Shown here piece after piece: positions 55,021 through 63,271 of a DNA stretch of 64,000 bases. Both the position numbers and the translations under genes were made by a program. The stretch comes from Pyrodictium sp. (lineage in GTDB: Archaea > Thermoproteota > Thermoprotei_A > Sulfolobales > Pyrodictiaceae). A model generated the notes under the pieces. That model was not told where the DNA came from and made no database searches. It saw nothing but the letters and a program-made list of their open reading frames with translations. The stretch covers positions 310,050 to 374,049 of the forward strand of contig JABXKE010000002.1 in assembly GCA_013540595.1 (NCBI GenBank). The letters are read 5' to 3'. Within the stretch, counting starts at the first letter, position 1; every line of letters starts with the position of its first letter.

Positions 55021-55950
55021 GTGCCTCTACGCGTAAGACAGCACAGGTTCTGGCTCAGAGTTAGAGGTATTCCGCCACGCGGGAAGTACACTATTGCTAG
55101 GAGACTCCTTCAACTGGTAATACTTGCCCTCTTCTCTACACAGCTACTCGTCTCTGGCAGCATAGTTGTTGGCACACTTGCTTCAAGCCGTGTACTAAAG
55201 ATAGTTCCGATGCTTGACGTGTTTGCGTGGCTAGAGCACGCAGCAGCTTCACGCGGCTCTATAAGCACAGAGTCCATCCTAGCCGTGCTTGTTGTGTTCA
55301 CCTTGTACTCGTTTCTGGGTAGGGCTTTCTGTGGCTGGGTTTGCCCCATGGACCTCTTGTTCAGCCTTTTTGAGAGGAAGGTAAATAACCCAAGGCTGCC
55401 ATTGACGAGGCCCCACACGCCGGGCAGGATTGAGAAGGCGTTGCCACTAATCACTATGGCTGTGTTCCTTGGCTTATCCATGGTTCTAGGCCAGCCCTTC
55501 TACACGACTATATCGCCCGTGGCGGGGGCTACAAAGCTTGGGAGCATGGTTGTAGGAGTGGTCTACAACATACCGGGCGCCACGTTGGGGCTCGTCATGG
55601 CATGGGCTACCATAACCGGCTTAGCCCTATTCATAAACATTGCTGCAGAGTACTTGTTCGGCGTCAAAAGGCTGTGGTGCCGGTTCCTATGCCCTGTAGG
55701 CGCGTTCTACGGCTTTGTCACAAACAAGTACTCGCCCCTCAAGGTGAAGGTCGTCAACGCCGAGAAGTGTCTGGGCTGTGGCCTCTGCAGCCTAGCATGT
55801 CCTGTGAGTATCGAGTTGCTAGACTACATCAAGGAGAAAAAGGACATAATGGATTACCGTTGCTTCCACTGTGGTAGATGCGTAGAGGCTTGCCCGCATG
55901 GGGTTCTAAGCCTAGGGTTCAGGATCCGAGGAGGGGGAGGCAGAACCTAA
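55021..55950 (+). CDS. napH: NapH-like quinol dehydrogenase, membrane subunit
   Basis: An integral membrane Fe-S protein with about four hydrophobic helices, two cytoplasmic Cys motifs (FCGWVCPMDLL and CRFLCPVGAF) and two C-terminal [4Fe-4S] clusters (CLGCGLCSLAC, CFHCGRCVEAC). NapH oxidises the quinol pool and passes electrons to NapG. GTG start with GAGGTG upstream. Confidence 0.9.
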   Translation: MPLRVRQHRFWLRVRGIPPRGKYTIARRLLQLVILALFSTQLLVSGSIVVGTLASSRVLKIVPMLDVFAWLEHAAASRGSISTESILAVLVVFTLYSFLGRAFCGWVCPMDLLFSLFERKVNNPRLPLTRPHTPGRIEKALPLITMAVFLGLSMVLGQPFYTTISPVAGATKLGSMVVGVVYNIPGATLGLVMAWATITGLALFINIAAEYLFGVKRLWCRFLCPVGAFYGFVTNKYSPLKVKVVNAEKCLGCGLCSLACPVSIELLDYIKEKKDIMDYRCFHCGRCVEACPHGVLSLGFRIRGGGGRT

Positions 55951-56029
55951 CATTTGGCACTACACCTTTATTATCCTTGGCCTGCATGTTCTGTGAAAAT
56001 GAAGGAGTTACGTGTGGTGAGATAAAAAT

Positions 56030-56392
56030 ATGGCGTTTGCGTCGGGCTTCTTCTTGTTGACCCAGAGGTACCGCGAGGAGCCTAGGAGGAGTGAGCTGAA
56101 GAATTACCTTGAGCAGCTAGGCTTCGAGGTCTATGAGGTTGGTAAGCCCTCATTCCTAGTATTCTACGTTGAGGCTCCCAGCCCTAAAGCCCTCGAAGAC
56201 GTTATCAAGACTGCTGAGCGCCACGAAGGAGTGGCGAAGGCCTACATAGTTTTTGGGTTCCTCTCGGACGACAGTGTAAGGGAGTGGCTGAATGAGGCTA
56301 TTGTTCGTGGAGAAGTAGAGCTTGACAAGTCCACTCTAAACTATATACGTGGCATCCTCTCAAAGCTGACTAGCGTAAAAAGGGGAGGCTAG
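56030..56392 (+). CDS. napD: NapD-like chaperone
   Basis: 120 residues. The first half pairs a strand (LGFEVYEVGKPSFLVFYVEA) and a helix (PKALEDVIKTAERHEGVAKAYIVF), the betaalphabeta pattern of NapD, a cytoplasmic chaperone that binds the NapA Tat signal. Similarity is weak at the sequence level and the call rests partly on position. The C-terminal helix (about 30 residues) is extra. GTGGTGAGA precedes the ATG. Confidence 0.55.
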   Translation: MAFASGFFLLTQRYREEPRRSELKNYLEQLGFEVYEVGKPSFLVFYVEAPSPKALEDVIKTAERHEGVAKAYIVFGFLSDDSVREWLNEAIVRGEVELDKSTLNYIRGILSKLTSVKRGG

Positions 56393-56440
56393 TAGTCATC
56401 ACGGGGCCCTCGCGTTCTCATGTAGCTTCGTCGCCGCTAG

Positions 56441-57394
56441 TTGACGTGGGGTGATGCCTTGCCTAGAGCAGTGAGCTATGCTGGCCACTTGTTCATTATT
56501 GGGCCCGGCCTTGACGAGGTCTTGGGGTCTGTGCAGAGGATCGTGTTGTTTGACGAGGAGTACGCTGACATTTATGGGGACTACGTCTTCCTAGGCTATG
56601 ATGTCGTGGCTGAGTCTATAAGTCTTAGCAGGGCAGACCTTGTAGGAATGCATAATGCCGCTGTACTGCTCGATGCTGAGCCCTCAGTAGTAGTCTGTGG
56701 GGAAGACCCAGGCCATTGTCTTGCTAGTATTGCTGCACATAAAGTATACAGGGACGGTGCAGACCCGGGTAGAGCTGTTGATGAAGCCTCGGTGCTTCTC
56801 GAAGAACTCTACGGGGCTAGGCCTCGGCTGAGCGTGCAGGCTCTTACTGGGCTAAAAGGACTCCATGCGGCTTTGGTGGCTCTTGGTAGGAGTGGCCTCT
56901 CCAGCTTAATATCTCTCGCATTAAGCTACGGGTATGGCCTCGGGAGGCTCCACTATGGCGAATCCGTGTCATGGCTATCTGCTCTAGGCGCCAGCCACGT
57001 AGCGCTCTTGGCCGGCCTCCTACACTTCCTCGTGGAGGGGCCTGGTGAGCCGCAAGAGCTGCTTGAGCGTAGGCTCACAGCTATAGGCGTGGAGGGCCTT
57101 GTAGAGCTGCTGGGCAGTAGGGCTGAGGAGGCGCTTAGCATACTTAGAGACTATATTGGCCACAGAGAAACCGAGGAGGCACGTGCCATAGCCCTTGTAG
57201 AGTCCCTCGGCCCAGGCTCAAGCCATGTCACCCACTTCGAGAAGGTGGGCAGAGAGGCTAGGGTATACTGTAGCGTTGGAGAGCATGGGGAGCCAGTAAA
57301 GGAGTGCGTCAAGGCTGTGGGGGAGGCCTCCAAGTTACTCCCACTAAAGAGTATTGGTGTAGAAGACTTAAGGATTATAGCCAGTCAAGGCTAA
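56441..57394 (+). CDS. Unknown protein in the Nap-like cluster (about 317 aa)
   Basis: I do not recognise the family. It is Leu/Gly-rich and predominantly helical, with no Cys motif, signal or clear membrane helix (a few hydrophobic stretches near residues 150-200 may be buried helices). VVVCGEDPGHCLASIAAH is the most distinctive segment. It is 49 bases after the NapD-like gene, on the same strand, and could be an assembly factor for NapA in place of the usual NapF/L/E proteins. TTG starts at 56441 or 56459. Confidence 0.6.
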   Translation: MTWGDALPRAVSYAGHLFIIGPGLDEVLGSVQRIVLFDEEYADIYGDYVFLGYDVVAESISLSRADLVGMHNAAVLLDAEPSVVVCGEDPGHCLASIAAHKVYRDGADPGRAVDEASVLLEELYGARPRLSVQALTGLKGLHAALVALGRSGLSSLISLALSYGYGLGRLHYGESVSWLSALGASHVALLAGLLHFLVEGPGEPQELLERRLTAIGVEGLVELLGSRAEEALSILRDYIGHRETEEARAIALVESLGPGSSHVTHFEKVGREARVYCSVGEHGEPVKECVKAVGEASKLLPLKSIGVEDLRIIASQG

Positions 57395-58392
57395 CCCTGC
57401 CTTCTCAACGTTACGCTTGTAGATAGTAGTCTAACGACCTCCTCCAAGCTCCTCCTCGGCCTCATATACCCTGTAAACGCCGCCCCTCCTGCTTGTACAA
57501 GACTACTACCTACTACTACTCCTCTACCCCTAAGCTTCGATGAAGCCTTCTCGGCGGCAAGCCGTAGGCTACACTGCCTACATCTGTCTTCATCGTAGAA
57601 CACGTGGATGTAAACCCCTAAGCTAGATAGCTCTTCTAGCATCTGCGGGCTAAGCCACGATACACAGGGCACGTGGAAGGGTAGTAGGCGTGCCGGACTA
57701 GCCTCGGCGGCTATTGAGTCGAGAACTCCAAGGTTATTATGGCAAATGAACAGTATACCGTCCAACCCATGCTTATCAATGTAGCTGTAGGCTTGGATGA
57801 GGCCTGGTATGCCCGTCCAGTGCAGGGGCTTAAAAGCCGAGGGGCACTCCCATACACAGAGCATGCAACCCCTACACTTCTCCTCCCTCACCCTACCCCT
57901 ATCCAGTGCGTTGTAGGGACAAACCCCTCCATCACACGGCTCGCTGCCAGCGGGCTCTGGGACTACAACATGTCTTGGCGGTAGGAGGAATAGGCGCCGG
58001 AGAAGCTCTCGGCGAGACACAATAGGGCTAGCTCTCTTCGCTCTACGCCTATCGCTGAGTGAAGCCTCTAGGAGCCCTAGAAAATACTCTACTAGCCTCT
58101 CCAGCGGTAAGCCAGACAGTATAGATTCGGGGACGCCCGTAATGTCCACTAGGAAATAGTTGAAGCCCAGACTTGAGAGCTCGCCAAGAAAGCTTTCAAA
58201 ACCAGTAAATGATGGAGAGACGAGCAGGACTGGGGTCTGCGGCTTACTTGCCCAAATGCCGGCGACCAAGTCTACTAGCTTATCCCTATCACTAAGCTGG
58301 AGGCCGGTCTTCTCAGTGCAAAGCCCAACATCCATGCCGGCCAAGCATACAACAGCAACCCTACTCTGCCTGGCCACCACGTTATGCACCAT
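57391..58392 (-). CDS. Ferredoxin/MvhD-like iron-sulfur protein
   Basis: The middle has CDGGVC and CRGCMLCVWEC, i.e. a ferredoxin-type [4Fe-4S] segment. The C-terminal half contains ILFICHNN, PCVSW and DEDRCRQCS, spaced like MvhD/FlpD electron-transfer proteins that link hydrogenase or formate dehydrogenase to heterodisulfide reductase. The first 130 residues are not recognised. It overlaps the preceding gene by 4 bases tail to tail. A role feeding electrons to the Nap-like system from a soluble donor is possible but is inference. Confidence 0.6.
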   Translation of the reverse strand: MVHNVVARQSRVAVVCLAGMDVGLCTEKTGLQLSDRDKLVDLVAGIWASKPQTPVLLVSPSFTGFESFLGELSSLGFNYFLVDITGVPESILSGLPLERLVEYFLGLLEASLSDRRRAKRASPIVSRRELLRRLFLLPPRHVVVPEPAGSEPCDGGVCPYNALDRGRVREEKCRGCMLCVWECPSAFKPLHWTGIPGLIQAYSYIDKHGLDGILFICHNNLGVLDSIAAEASPARLLPFHVPCVSWLSPQMLEELSSLGVYIHVFYDEDRCRQCSLRLAAEKASSKLRGRGVVVGSSLVQAGGAAFTGYMRPRRSLEEVVRLLSTSVTLRRQG

Positions 58393-58578
58393 TACGGCTA
58401 GGCATAACCATCCTCTCGGGCATATACAGTGCCACTACTAGCCTATGTTGCTGCTGCACACTCTTAGCCTCTCCAGTATGGTGTCCCCAGTCAATGCTAG
58501 GGAATGTGAGGATATAGAGTTCGTGTATGGTAAAACCAAAAAGCTGTGATTTATGCTCCTCTCTACCTGTATGTAGCC

Positions 58579-59064
58579 TTACTTCTTTCTTGTCAGTACG
58601 AGGTACCCTGTAGCAGCTACTATGAACAATACTATGGCTACTGTTATTGCTAGTGCTGGGTTGCGCTCTGTTACAGTGCCAGCAGGAGCTGTTGTGAGTA
58701 CTGTTACTGTCTTCTCCCCGGTTACAACCTTAGTTGTCACTATGGGTGTAGGCTTAGGCTTCTCTGTAGGCTTAATAGTTATCTCCTTATGTGCATACGC
58801 GTCACCGTTGAAGCTGCCGTCACCGTTTGCGGCTATTACTGATATCTTGAACGTTACTGGGGTCGCGTCCTCTGGTGCTTTCCACTCAAAGCTCCATTCG
58901 CGCAGGAGAGAACCGTCCTTGGTATGTGTGAGTAGCTTCTCTCCTGTAGGTGTGGTTGATATGAAGGTGTTCTTTTCATCAATAACCACTAACTCGCCAG
59001 CGTCAACCTCCACTGCGAAACCTCCCTGAAGGAGATTAGTTGACAGGGTAAGCCATAGCACCAT
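58579..59064 (-). CDS. Reeler-like surface protein, N-terminally truncated
   Basis: The core (GGFAVEVDAGEL, LLTHTKDG, WSFEWKAPED, VIAANGDGSFNGDAY) matches the Reeler-like fold seen in secreted prokaryotic proteins. A Pro/Thr-rich linker (about residues 95-130) and a C-terminal membrane helix followed by RKK anchor it at the outer face. There is no signal peptide. The frame continues upstream to a stop at 59152 without a start codon, and the MBL gene begins there on the other strand. The 5' part of the gene seems lost. Confidence 0.6.
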   Translation of the reverse strand: MVLWLTLSTNLLQGGFAVEVDAGELVVIDEKNTFISTTPTGEKLLTHTKDGSLLREWSFEWKAPEDATPVTFKISVIAANGDGSFNGDAYAHKEITIKPTEKPKPTPIVTTKVVTGEKTVTVLTTAPAGTVTERNPALAITVAIVLFIVAATGYLVLTRKK

Positions 59065-59088
59065 TAGGGAAGCAGTGGTGCTATAGTC

Positions 59089-60108
59089 TTGGAGGAATGT
59101 CGCTGTGGGCGAGTTGACATAGATTCGACGGGTGCTATAGTTGTAGCTGATTTACTTAGCGTTGATGGGCACCGTAGAGGTGTTATAGCGAGAGCAACAA
59201 CACATATACACCAAGATCATATAAGAGGGCTTAAGCGCAGTATACGTGAAGCAGCGATGCACATAGCTTCACCGTTAACACATGATCTTCTTTCCGCTTA
59301 TGGACACCATATACCGTACTATAGACGTGTAGACGTATCTTATGGGACAAAGATTTCCATAGAGGATCTTTATGTCAAGCTCTTGCCTGCTAATCATGTG
59401 CCTGGAGCTGCAGAGGTCTATGTCGAGACCAGTAATGGTGCAACAATACTCTATACAGGTGACTTTAAGCTGCCAGGAACTGAGATAGTTGAGGGTGTTG
59501 ATGTTCTCGTAATGGATGCTACTTATGGTATGCCAGAGTGGAGGAGGCCTTGGCAACAAGAGATGGAGTATATACTACCAGATCTTGTTGATGACTCGCT
59601 TTCAAAGGGCCCTGTACACATCTATGCATATAATGGCAAGATTGAGGAAGTTGTACTACTGCTTCGGCGTATGAATGTTGTAACACCAATAATAGTTGAC
59701 GGGAAGAGGTTTAGGGGGCTCAAAACCCTGGAGCGCCACGGCTATAAGATTGGTGAAGTACTGTATTCTGGTAGTCAGGAGGCTCTTGAGGTTAAGAGAG
59801 ACGGATGGTACATAGAGTTCCACGGGTTCTATGAGTGGAGGCGGAGGAGAAGTACTGTAAATGGGTCTAAGGCTGTACACATGCTTCTTACGGGCTGGGA
59901 GTTCAGGGCACCCTACAACTGGCTTACATCTAGAGAGGTTGTTGTATCGTTTAGTGACCACGCAGACTTTACTCAACTTGTGGACTATGTGTTACAGACT
60001 AAGCCTAGACTAGTTATTGTCGATGCTTCACGCGGCGGTACTGCAGCAAGAGTATTCTCTGAGTACCTTAAACAGAGATATGGGATAAGGGCTTACGCGT
60101 ACCCGTAG
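59089..60108 (+). CDS. MBL-fold exonuclease-like protein (Snm1/beta-CASP-related)
   Basis: A metallo-beta-lactamase fold: THIHQDHIRG as the zinc motif, LYTGDFKL and VVSFSDHADF. It resembles single-domain archaeal MBL proteins related to DNA repair (Snm1/Artemis, DRE-type) or RNA 3' processing. TTG start; the start is not well supported by a ribosome binding site. The coding sequence is otherwise normal. GatC follows after 10 bases. Confidence 0.75.
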   Translation: MEECRCGRVDIDSTGAIVVADLLSVDGHRRGVIARATTHIHQDHIRGLKRSIREAAMHIASPLTHDLLSAYGHHIPYYRRVDVSYGTKISIEDLYVKLLPANHVPGAAEVYVETSNGATILYTGDFKLPGTEIVEGVDVLVMDATYGMPEWRRPWQQEMEYILPDLVDDSLSKGPVHIYAYNGKIEEVVLLLRRMNVVTPIIVDGKRFRGLKTLERHGYKIGEVLYSGSQEALEVKRDGWYIEFHGFYEWRRRRSTVNGSKAVHMLLTGWEFRAPYNWLTSREVVVSFSDHADFTQLVDYVLQTKPRLVIVDASRGGTAARVFSEYLKQRYGIRAYAYP

Positions 60109-60118
60109 GGGTGGCATT

Positions 60119-60412
60119 TTGAGCGGAGAACATGGTAGCCTCATAAAGCACTTGTCGTGGCTTTCACGCATAAATGTTAGTGAAGAAGAGGCTGACGAGC
60201 TTAAACAGAGGATAGAAGCTGTAAAGAGGCTAATTGATAGGCTCTTGGAGGCTAGAGTAGAGGATGTAGAGCCCCTTTATCACCCGCATGACAAGCAGGG
60301 CTTGGTGCGCCCCGACACACCGGAGGAGAGTCTTAGGCAAGAGGATGCACTACTAAACCCTGCAAAGACAGAGAATGGATTCATTGTTGGGCCTCGGACA
60401 GTTGAAGACTGA
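60119..60412 (+). CDS. gatC: Aspartyl/glutamyl-tRNA amidotransferase subunit C (GatC)
   Basis: Small subunit of the GatCAB amidotransferase: IKHLSWLSRINVSEEEADELK, a helix, DVEPLYHP, then LRQEDALLNPAKTENGFIVGP. It stabilises GatA/GatB. Neither partner is here. TTG start with GGGGTGG upstream. It works after the GluRS at 32.6 kb, in archaea mainly for Asp-tRNA-Asn. Confidence 0.9.
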   Translation: MSGEHGSLIKHLSWLSRINVSEEEADELKQRIEAVKRLIDRLLEARVEDVEPLYHPHDKQGLVRPDTPEESLRQEDALLNPAKTENGFIVGPRTVED

Positions 60413-60425
60413 GCCCGTCGCCTTA

Positions 60426-61145
60426 CTAGAAGCGTTGGGCTACAGAAACCATAGCATCTACGTCACCGGGACTAGAGACTATGAAGCCATCCACAAGCCC
60501 TGATAGTCTTTCTATGACAGTTATAGCTTCCCTAACCTCGTAGACCGGCTGGCTCCCAAGTAGTGAGCGTAGTATCGACTTATTCTTTTCGCCCATGACA
60601 ATAATGTATGCATAGAGCTTCTTCCCTTTTCTCCTCGCCTCCCTGCTTAGCCATGCAAGCTTGTCCAAGTCAACAGCAGGGCGTAAGACAAAGTAGAATG
60701 CGAAAGGCTTGTTCAGCCTCTTCTCTATTAGGCTACGAGGATAACGCAGACTTATCAATGCGCCTAGACGGGGAGTGCTCTTACTGTACTTCTTGACAAG
60801 ATCCAGTACACCTTCTACACTAACATCCTCTACGGTACTACCTATACGTGGAGGGTCTCCTCTCAGTACAACGACCTCCTCTATGCCTATGACTGCCAGT
60901 CCACTCACTATGTTTATTAGGGCTAAGCTGTTGACATCAGTGACCTTAATGTGTGGAATAACTTGGACTCCATATTTACTCCATATATAGACCGCTAGTA
61001 GAGCCGAGCTAGCAGAGGGGTTACCCAGAGGGGCTTCTGGTATATCAATTACATCAAAGTACGGTATTAGTGCTCGCAGTCTAGCTTCTAGCTTTTCTCT
61101 ATTCTGTAAGGGCTCCAGCTCCGCTATTAACCTAGTACCAGCCAT
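60426..61145 (-). CDS. Methylenetetrahydrofolate reductase-like protein
   Basis: A TIM-barrel of the MetF/MTHFR family: AELEPLQNREKLEARL, then DVIDIPEAPLGNPSASS, HIKVTDVN and EEVVVLRGDPPRIG. At 239 residues it is shorter than bacterial MetF (about 290). It may reduce a methylene-pterin cofactor or act in one-carbon transfer; the cofactor is unknown. Convergent with gatC. Confidence 0.78.
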   Translation of the reverse strand: MAGTRLIAELEPLQNREKLEARLRALIPYFDVIDIPEAPLGNPSASSALLAVYIWSKYGVQVIPHIKVTDVNSLALINIVSGLAVIGIEEVVVLRGDPPRIGSTVEDVSVEGVLDLVKKYSKSTPRLGALISLRYPRSLIEKRLNKPFAFYFVLRPAVDLDKLAWLSREARRKGKKLYAYIIVMGEKNKSILRSLLGSQPVYEVREAITVIERLSGLVDGFIVSSPGDVDAMVSVAQRF

Positions 61146-61207
61146 CTCACCACGTTACCCTCCATTAATTCCTCCTCGTAGCGCTGCAGAACCCCAGCGC
61201 TAGGTCG

Positions 61208-62062
61208 CTATAATCCCCTTATAAGCTGTTTGCGAAGATCCTTCACTATCCTAGCAATAGCTTCAGCCTTGTGGGGGTCAATAACTGTCTCTACTCCCTT
61301 CACTTTTATTGATGAACCTACTATGAAGCCGTCAGCTATGTCCCAGTATGCCTTGATATTCTCGACTGATACTCCACTACCAACTATTACGGGTTTACTA
61401 GCAAGAATATTCTTCAGAGCAGCGACATAGCCGGGGTCCGGTGCAGAGCCCGTAGATCTTCCTGTGACTATAAACGCGTCCGCTTTGCCTCTACTAGCAC
61501 AGTCACGGTACAATTCTATCTCTGGGCTCTCAAGCCGGCCTTTAAGTGGCACACTATGCTTTACATCGATATCAGCGAATACTGCTATGTGGCGGGCTAT
61601 CCTAGATATGATATCCTCTATTCTGCTAGCTACTGGCTCTAGCAATCCCTCAATAGAGAGCCTATGCTCACAGTACACGTTGACACGTACAAATGAAGCG
61701 CCCGATGCATAGGCTGCCGCGAGAGCAGCCTCATAATCGTTTCTTAGAACATTAACTCCAACAATAAGGCTCGTAGAGCGCCTAATCTCTCTAGCAATTA
61801 CAGCCATTACAGTCGCAGTAAAGACTCCAGCCTCTACACTATACGGCTTATCACCATAATTTTCGACTATTACACCATCAAACCCAGCATTCTCTAACTT
61901 CCTAGCCTCGCTAACAGCATATTCTATAGCGTCCTCAACACTGTAAGCACGCCTACTCATTATATTCACTGCTGGTAAATGTATTACCCCTATAAGAGGC
62001 TTTAAACCCAGTACAGGTATGCGCCGAAGCTCAGAGCCATCCTCTATCCTCACTGTTTTCAA
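61208..62062 (-). CDS. BtpA/SgcQ family protein
   Basis: A TIM-barrel of the BtpA family: LIGVIHLPAVNIMSRRAYS, then DAIEYAVSEARKLENAGFDG, VENYGDKPY, VLRNDYEAALAAAYASGASFVRVN and GFIVGSSIKVKG. BtpA is needed for photosystem I in cyanobacteria; the archaeal role is unknown and may be in purine or sugar metabolism. 284 residues. Confidence 0.88.
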   Translation of the reverse strand: MKTVRIEDGSELRRIPVLGLKPLIGVIHLPAVNIMSRRAYSVEDAIEYAVSEARKLENAGFDGVIVENYGDKPYSVEAGVFTATVMAVIAREIRRSTSLIVGVNVLRNDYEAALAAAYASGASFVRVNVYCEHRLSIEGLLEPVASRIEDIISRIARHIAVFADIDVKHSVPLKGRLESPEIELYRDCASRGKADAFIVTGRSTGSAPDPGYVAALKNILASKPVIVGSGVSVENIKAYWDIADGFIVGSSIKVKGVETVIDPHKAEAIARIVKDLRKQLIRGL

Positions 62063-62148
62063 CCTCGGCTAAAAAGGAGTCATCATAGCTCCACTAGACT
62101 AGTAGGACAAGTAAAACCGAATTAACCTAATTCTAGCTATGATACAAA

Positions 62149-62205
62149 CTGGGGATGTGGAGCAGCTGTCCCCACAAGACCCCCTGGGGATGAAGGTCCT
62201 CCCCC
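62149..62205. repeat. Tandem G-rich hairpins between trx and btpA
   Basis: A CTGGGGATG direct repeat (62149-62157 and 62184-62192) opens two stem-loops: TGGGGA/TCCCCA (62150-62155 with 62169-62174) and GGGGA/TCCCC (62186-62190 with 62200-62204). This GC-rich block sits in the 158-base space upstream of btpA. It may be a regulatory RNA or a remnant of an element end. Confidence 0.4.
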
Positions 62206-62220
62206 TTTGCCGAAGACACA

Positions 62221-62652
62221 TTACTCATCCCGTATAGCTTCCTTTATTATTGCTTCTACACGGTCCCTCAGCCTAGACTCTTGAGTAGCACCCATTATTA
62301 CGTCAGCGACATGACCGTCAACGAACACTATTGTTGTAGGTATGTTGTCCACACCATACCTGTCAGCTAGATCTGGAGATTCATCCGTGTCTACGTATGC
62401 AAAGACAACACCTTTCTCAGGGGCTGAGAGGATTCTGGCAACACGCTTGAATACTGGTGTATAAGCTTTGCATGGGTTACACCAGCTCGAAGCAAACTCG
62501 ACAACTACAATCTTATACTTTGACAACACTTCATCAAAGTTATTCTTGTCAAGATAGAGTAATGGGTCCCCAAACCTTTTCTCTATACTTCTTATCTTCT
62601 CTTCAACTAGTCTCCTCACTTCACCCACGATATCTACTTGTGTTCCAGACAT
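62221..62652 (-). CDS. trx: Thioredoxin
   Basis: A thioredoxin-fold protein with active site CNPC in FASSWCNPCKAYTPVF and the cis-Pro loop DNIPTTIVFVDG. A helix-rich N-terminal extension of about 40 residues precedes the fold. The active site is CNPC rather than CGPC, which may shift the redox potential. The flavoprotein at 1.8 kb could be its reductase. Confidence 0.92.
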   Translation of the reverse strand: MSGTQVDIVGEVRRLVEEKIRSIEKRFGDPLLYLDKNNFDEVLSKYKIVVVEFASSWCNPCKAYTPVFKRVARILSAPEKGVVFAYVDTDESPDLADRYGVDNIPTTIVFVDGHVADVIMGATQESRLRDRVEAIIKEAIRDE

Positions 62653-62810
62653 AGTGCTCCCCCTGGTTCACGCTGTTGGCCTGGTTAATGTTCTTTACCG
62701 TAGCTTTCATGCTGAATAAACCAATATTTTATTTCCTTGATCACCCAAATCGTACTTGATAGGGTACCTACGTGTGCAACTACAGCCTCCAACAACGAGG
62801 TTGATAAGCC

Positions 62811-63227
62811 TTGAAGGTCTACTTTAAGGAGTTAACACTCTCCACAAACAGTAGGTTTGAGGTCATAGACATAACTAAAGAAGTTGAAGAGGCTGTTAGG
62901 GAGAGTGGTGTAAAGAATGGACTATGCGTAATTCATGCACCCCATGCTACAGTAGCTATCATAGCTAACGAGGCTGAGCCCGGCCTAATGAAGGATTATA
63001 TAGACCTCATAAAGGAGCTTACTAGGCCTGATTACGAGTGGAGACACAATATAATAGACAATAATGCTCATGCACACTTAGCATCAGCTATTATAGGTTC
63101 AACACGCTGCATACCGGTACGCAACGGTAGGCTTGAGCGCGGTACCTGGCAGAACATTATGCTGATAGAGCTTGACGGGCCACGTACAATGAGGAGGATC
63201 ATAATAGAAGTTATCGGAGAAGAGTAG
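62811..63227 (+). CDS. YjbQ/UPF0047 family protein
   Basis: A 138-residue single-domain protein: DITKEVEEAVRESGVKNGLC, IHAPHATVAIIANEAEPGL, RHNIIDNNAHAHLASAIIG and GTWQNIMLIELDGPR. YjbQ members have been described as having secondary thiamine-phosphate synthase activity. TTG start. The nicotinate phosphoribosyltransferase gene follows 44 bases later. Confidence 0.9.
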   Translation: MKVYFKELTLSTNSRFEVIDITKEVEEAVRESGVKNGLCVIHAPHATVAIIANEAEPGLMKDYIDLIKELTRPDYEWRHNIIDNNAHAHLASAIIGSTRCIPVRNGRLERGTWQNIMLIELDGPRTMRRIIIEVIGEE

Positions 63228-63271
63228 GGTGTATGTAGGACTAGCAACATTAAGGTGTAAGGGGGACGTAC

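Larger units (their letters stand above)
49611..59088. other. GC-rich respiratory island with broken genes at both ends
   Basis: From the CDC48 break to the start of the MBL gene, base composition and codon use shift to higher GC, most strongly from 54.9 to 58.4 kb. The block holds a coherent Nap-type set. The left boundary is a truncated ATPase and the right a surface protein lacking its N-terminus. I see no integrase, IS or flanking direct repeat. Transfer or rearrangement is inferred. Confidence 0.45.

Noticed and set aside
57391-58392. NapF
   Set aside because: It has a ferredoxin-like part, but length, the unknown N-terminus and the MvhD-like cysteines do not fit NapF.
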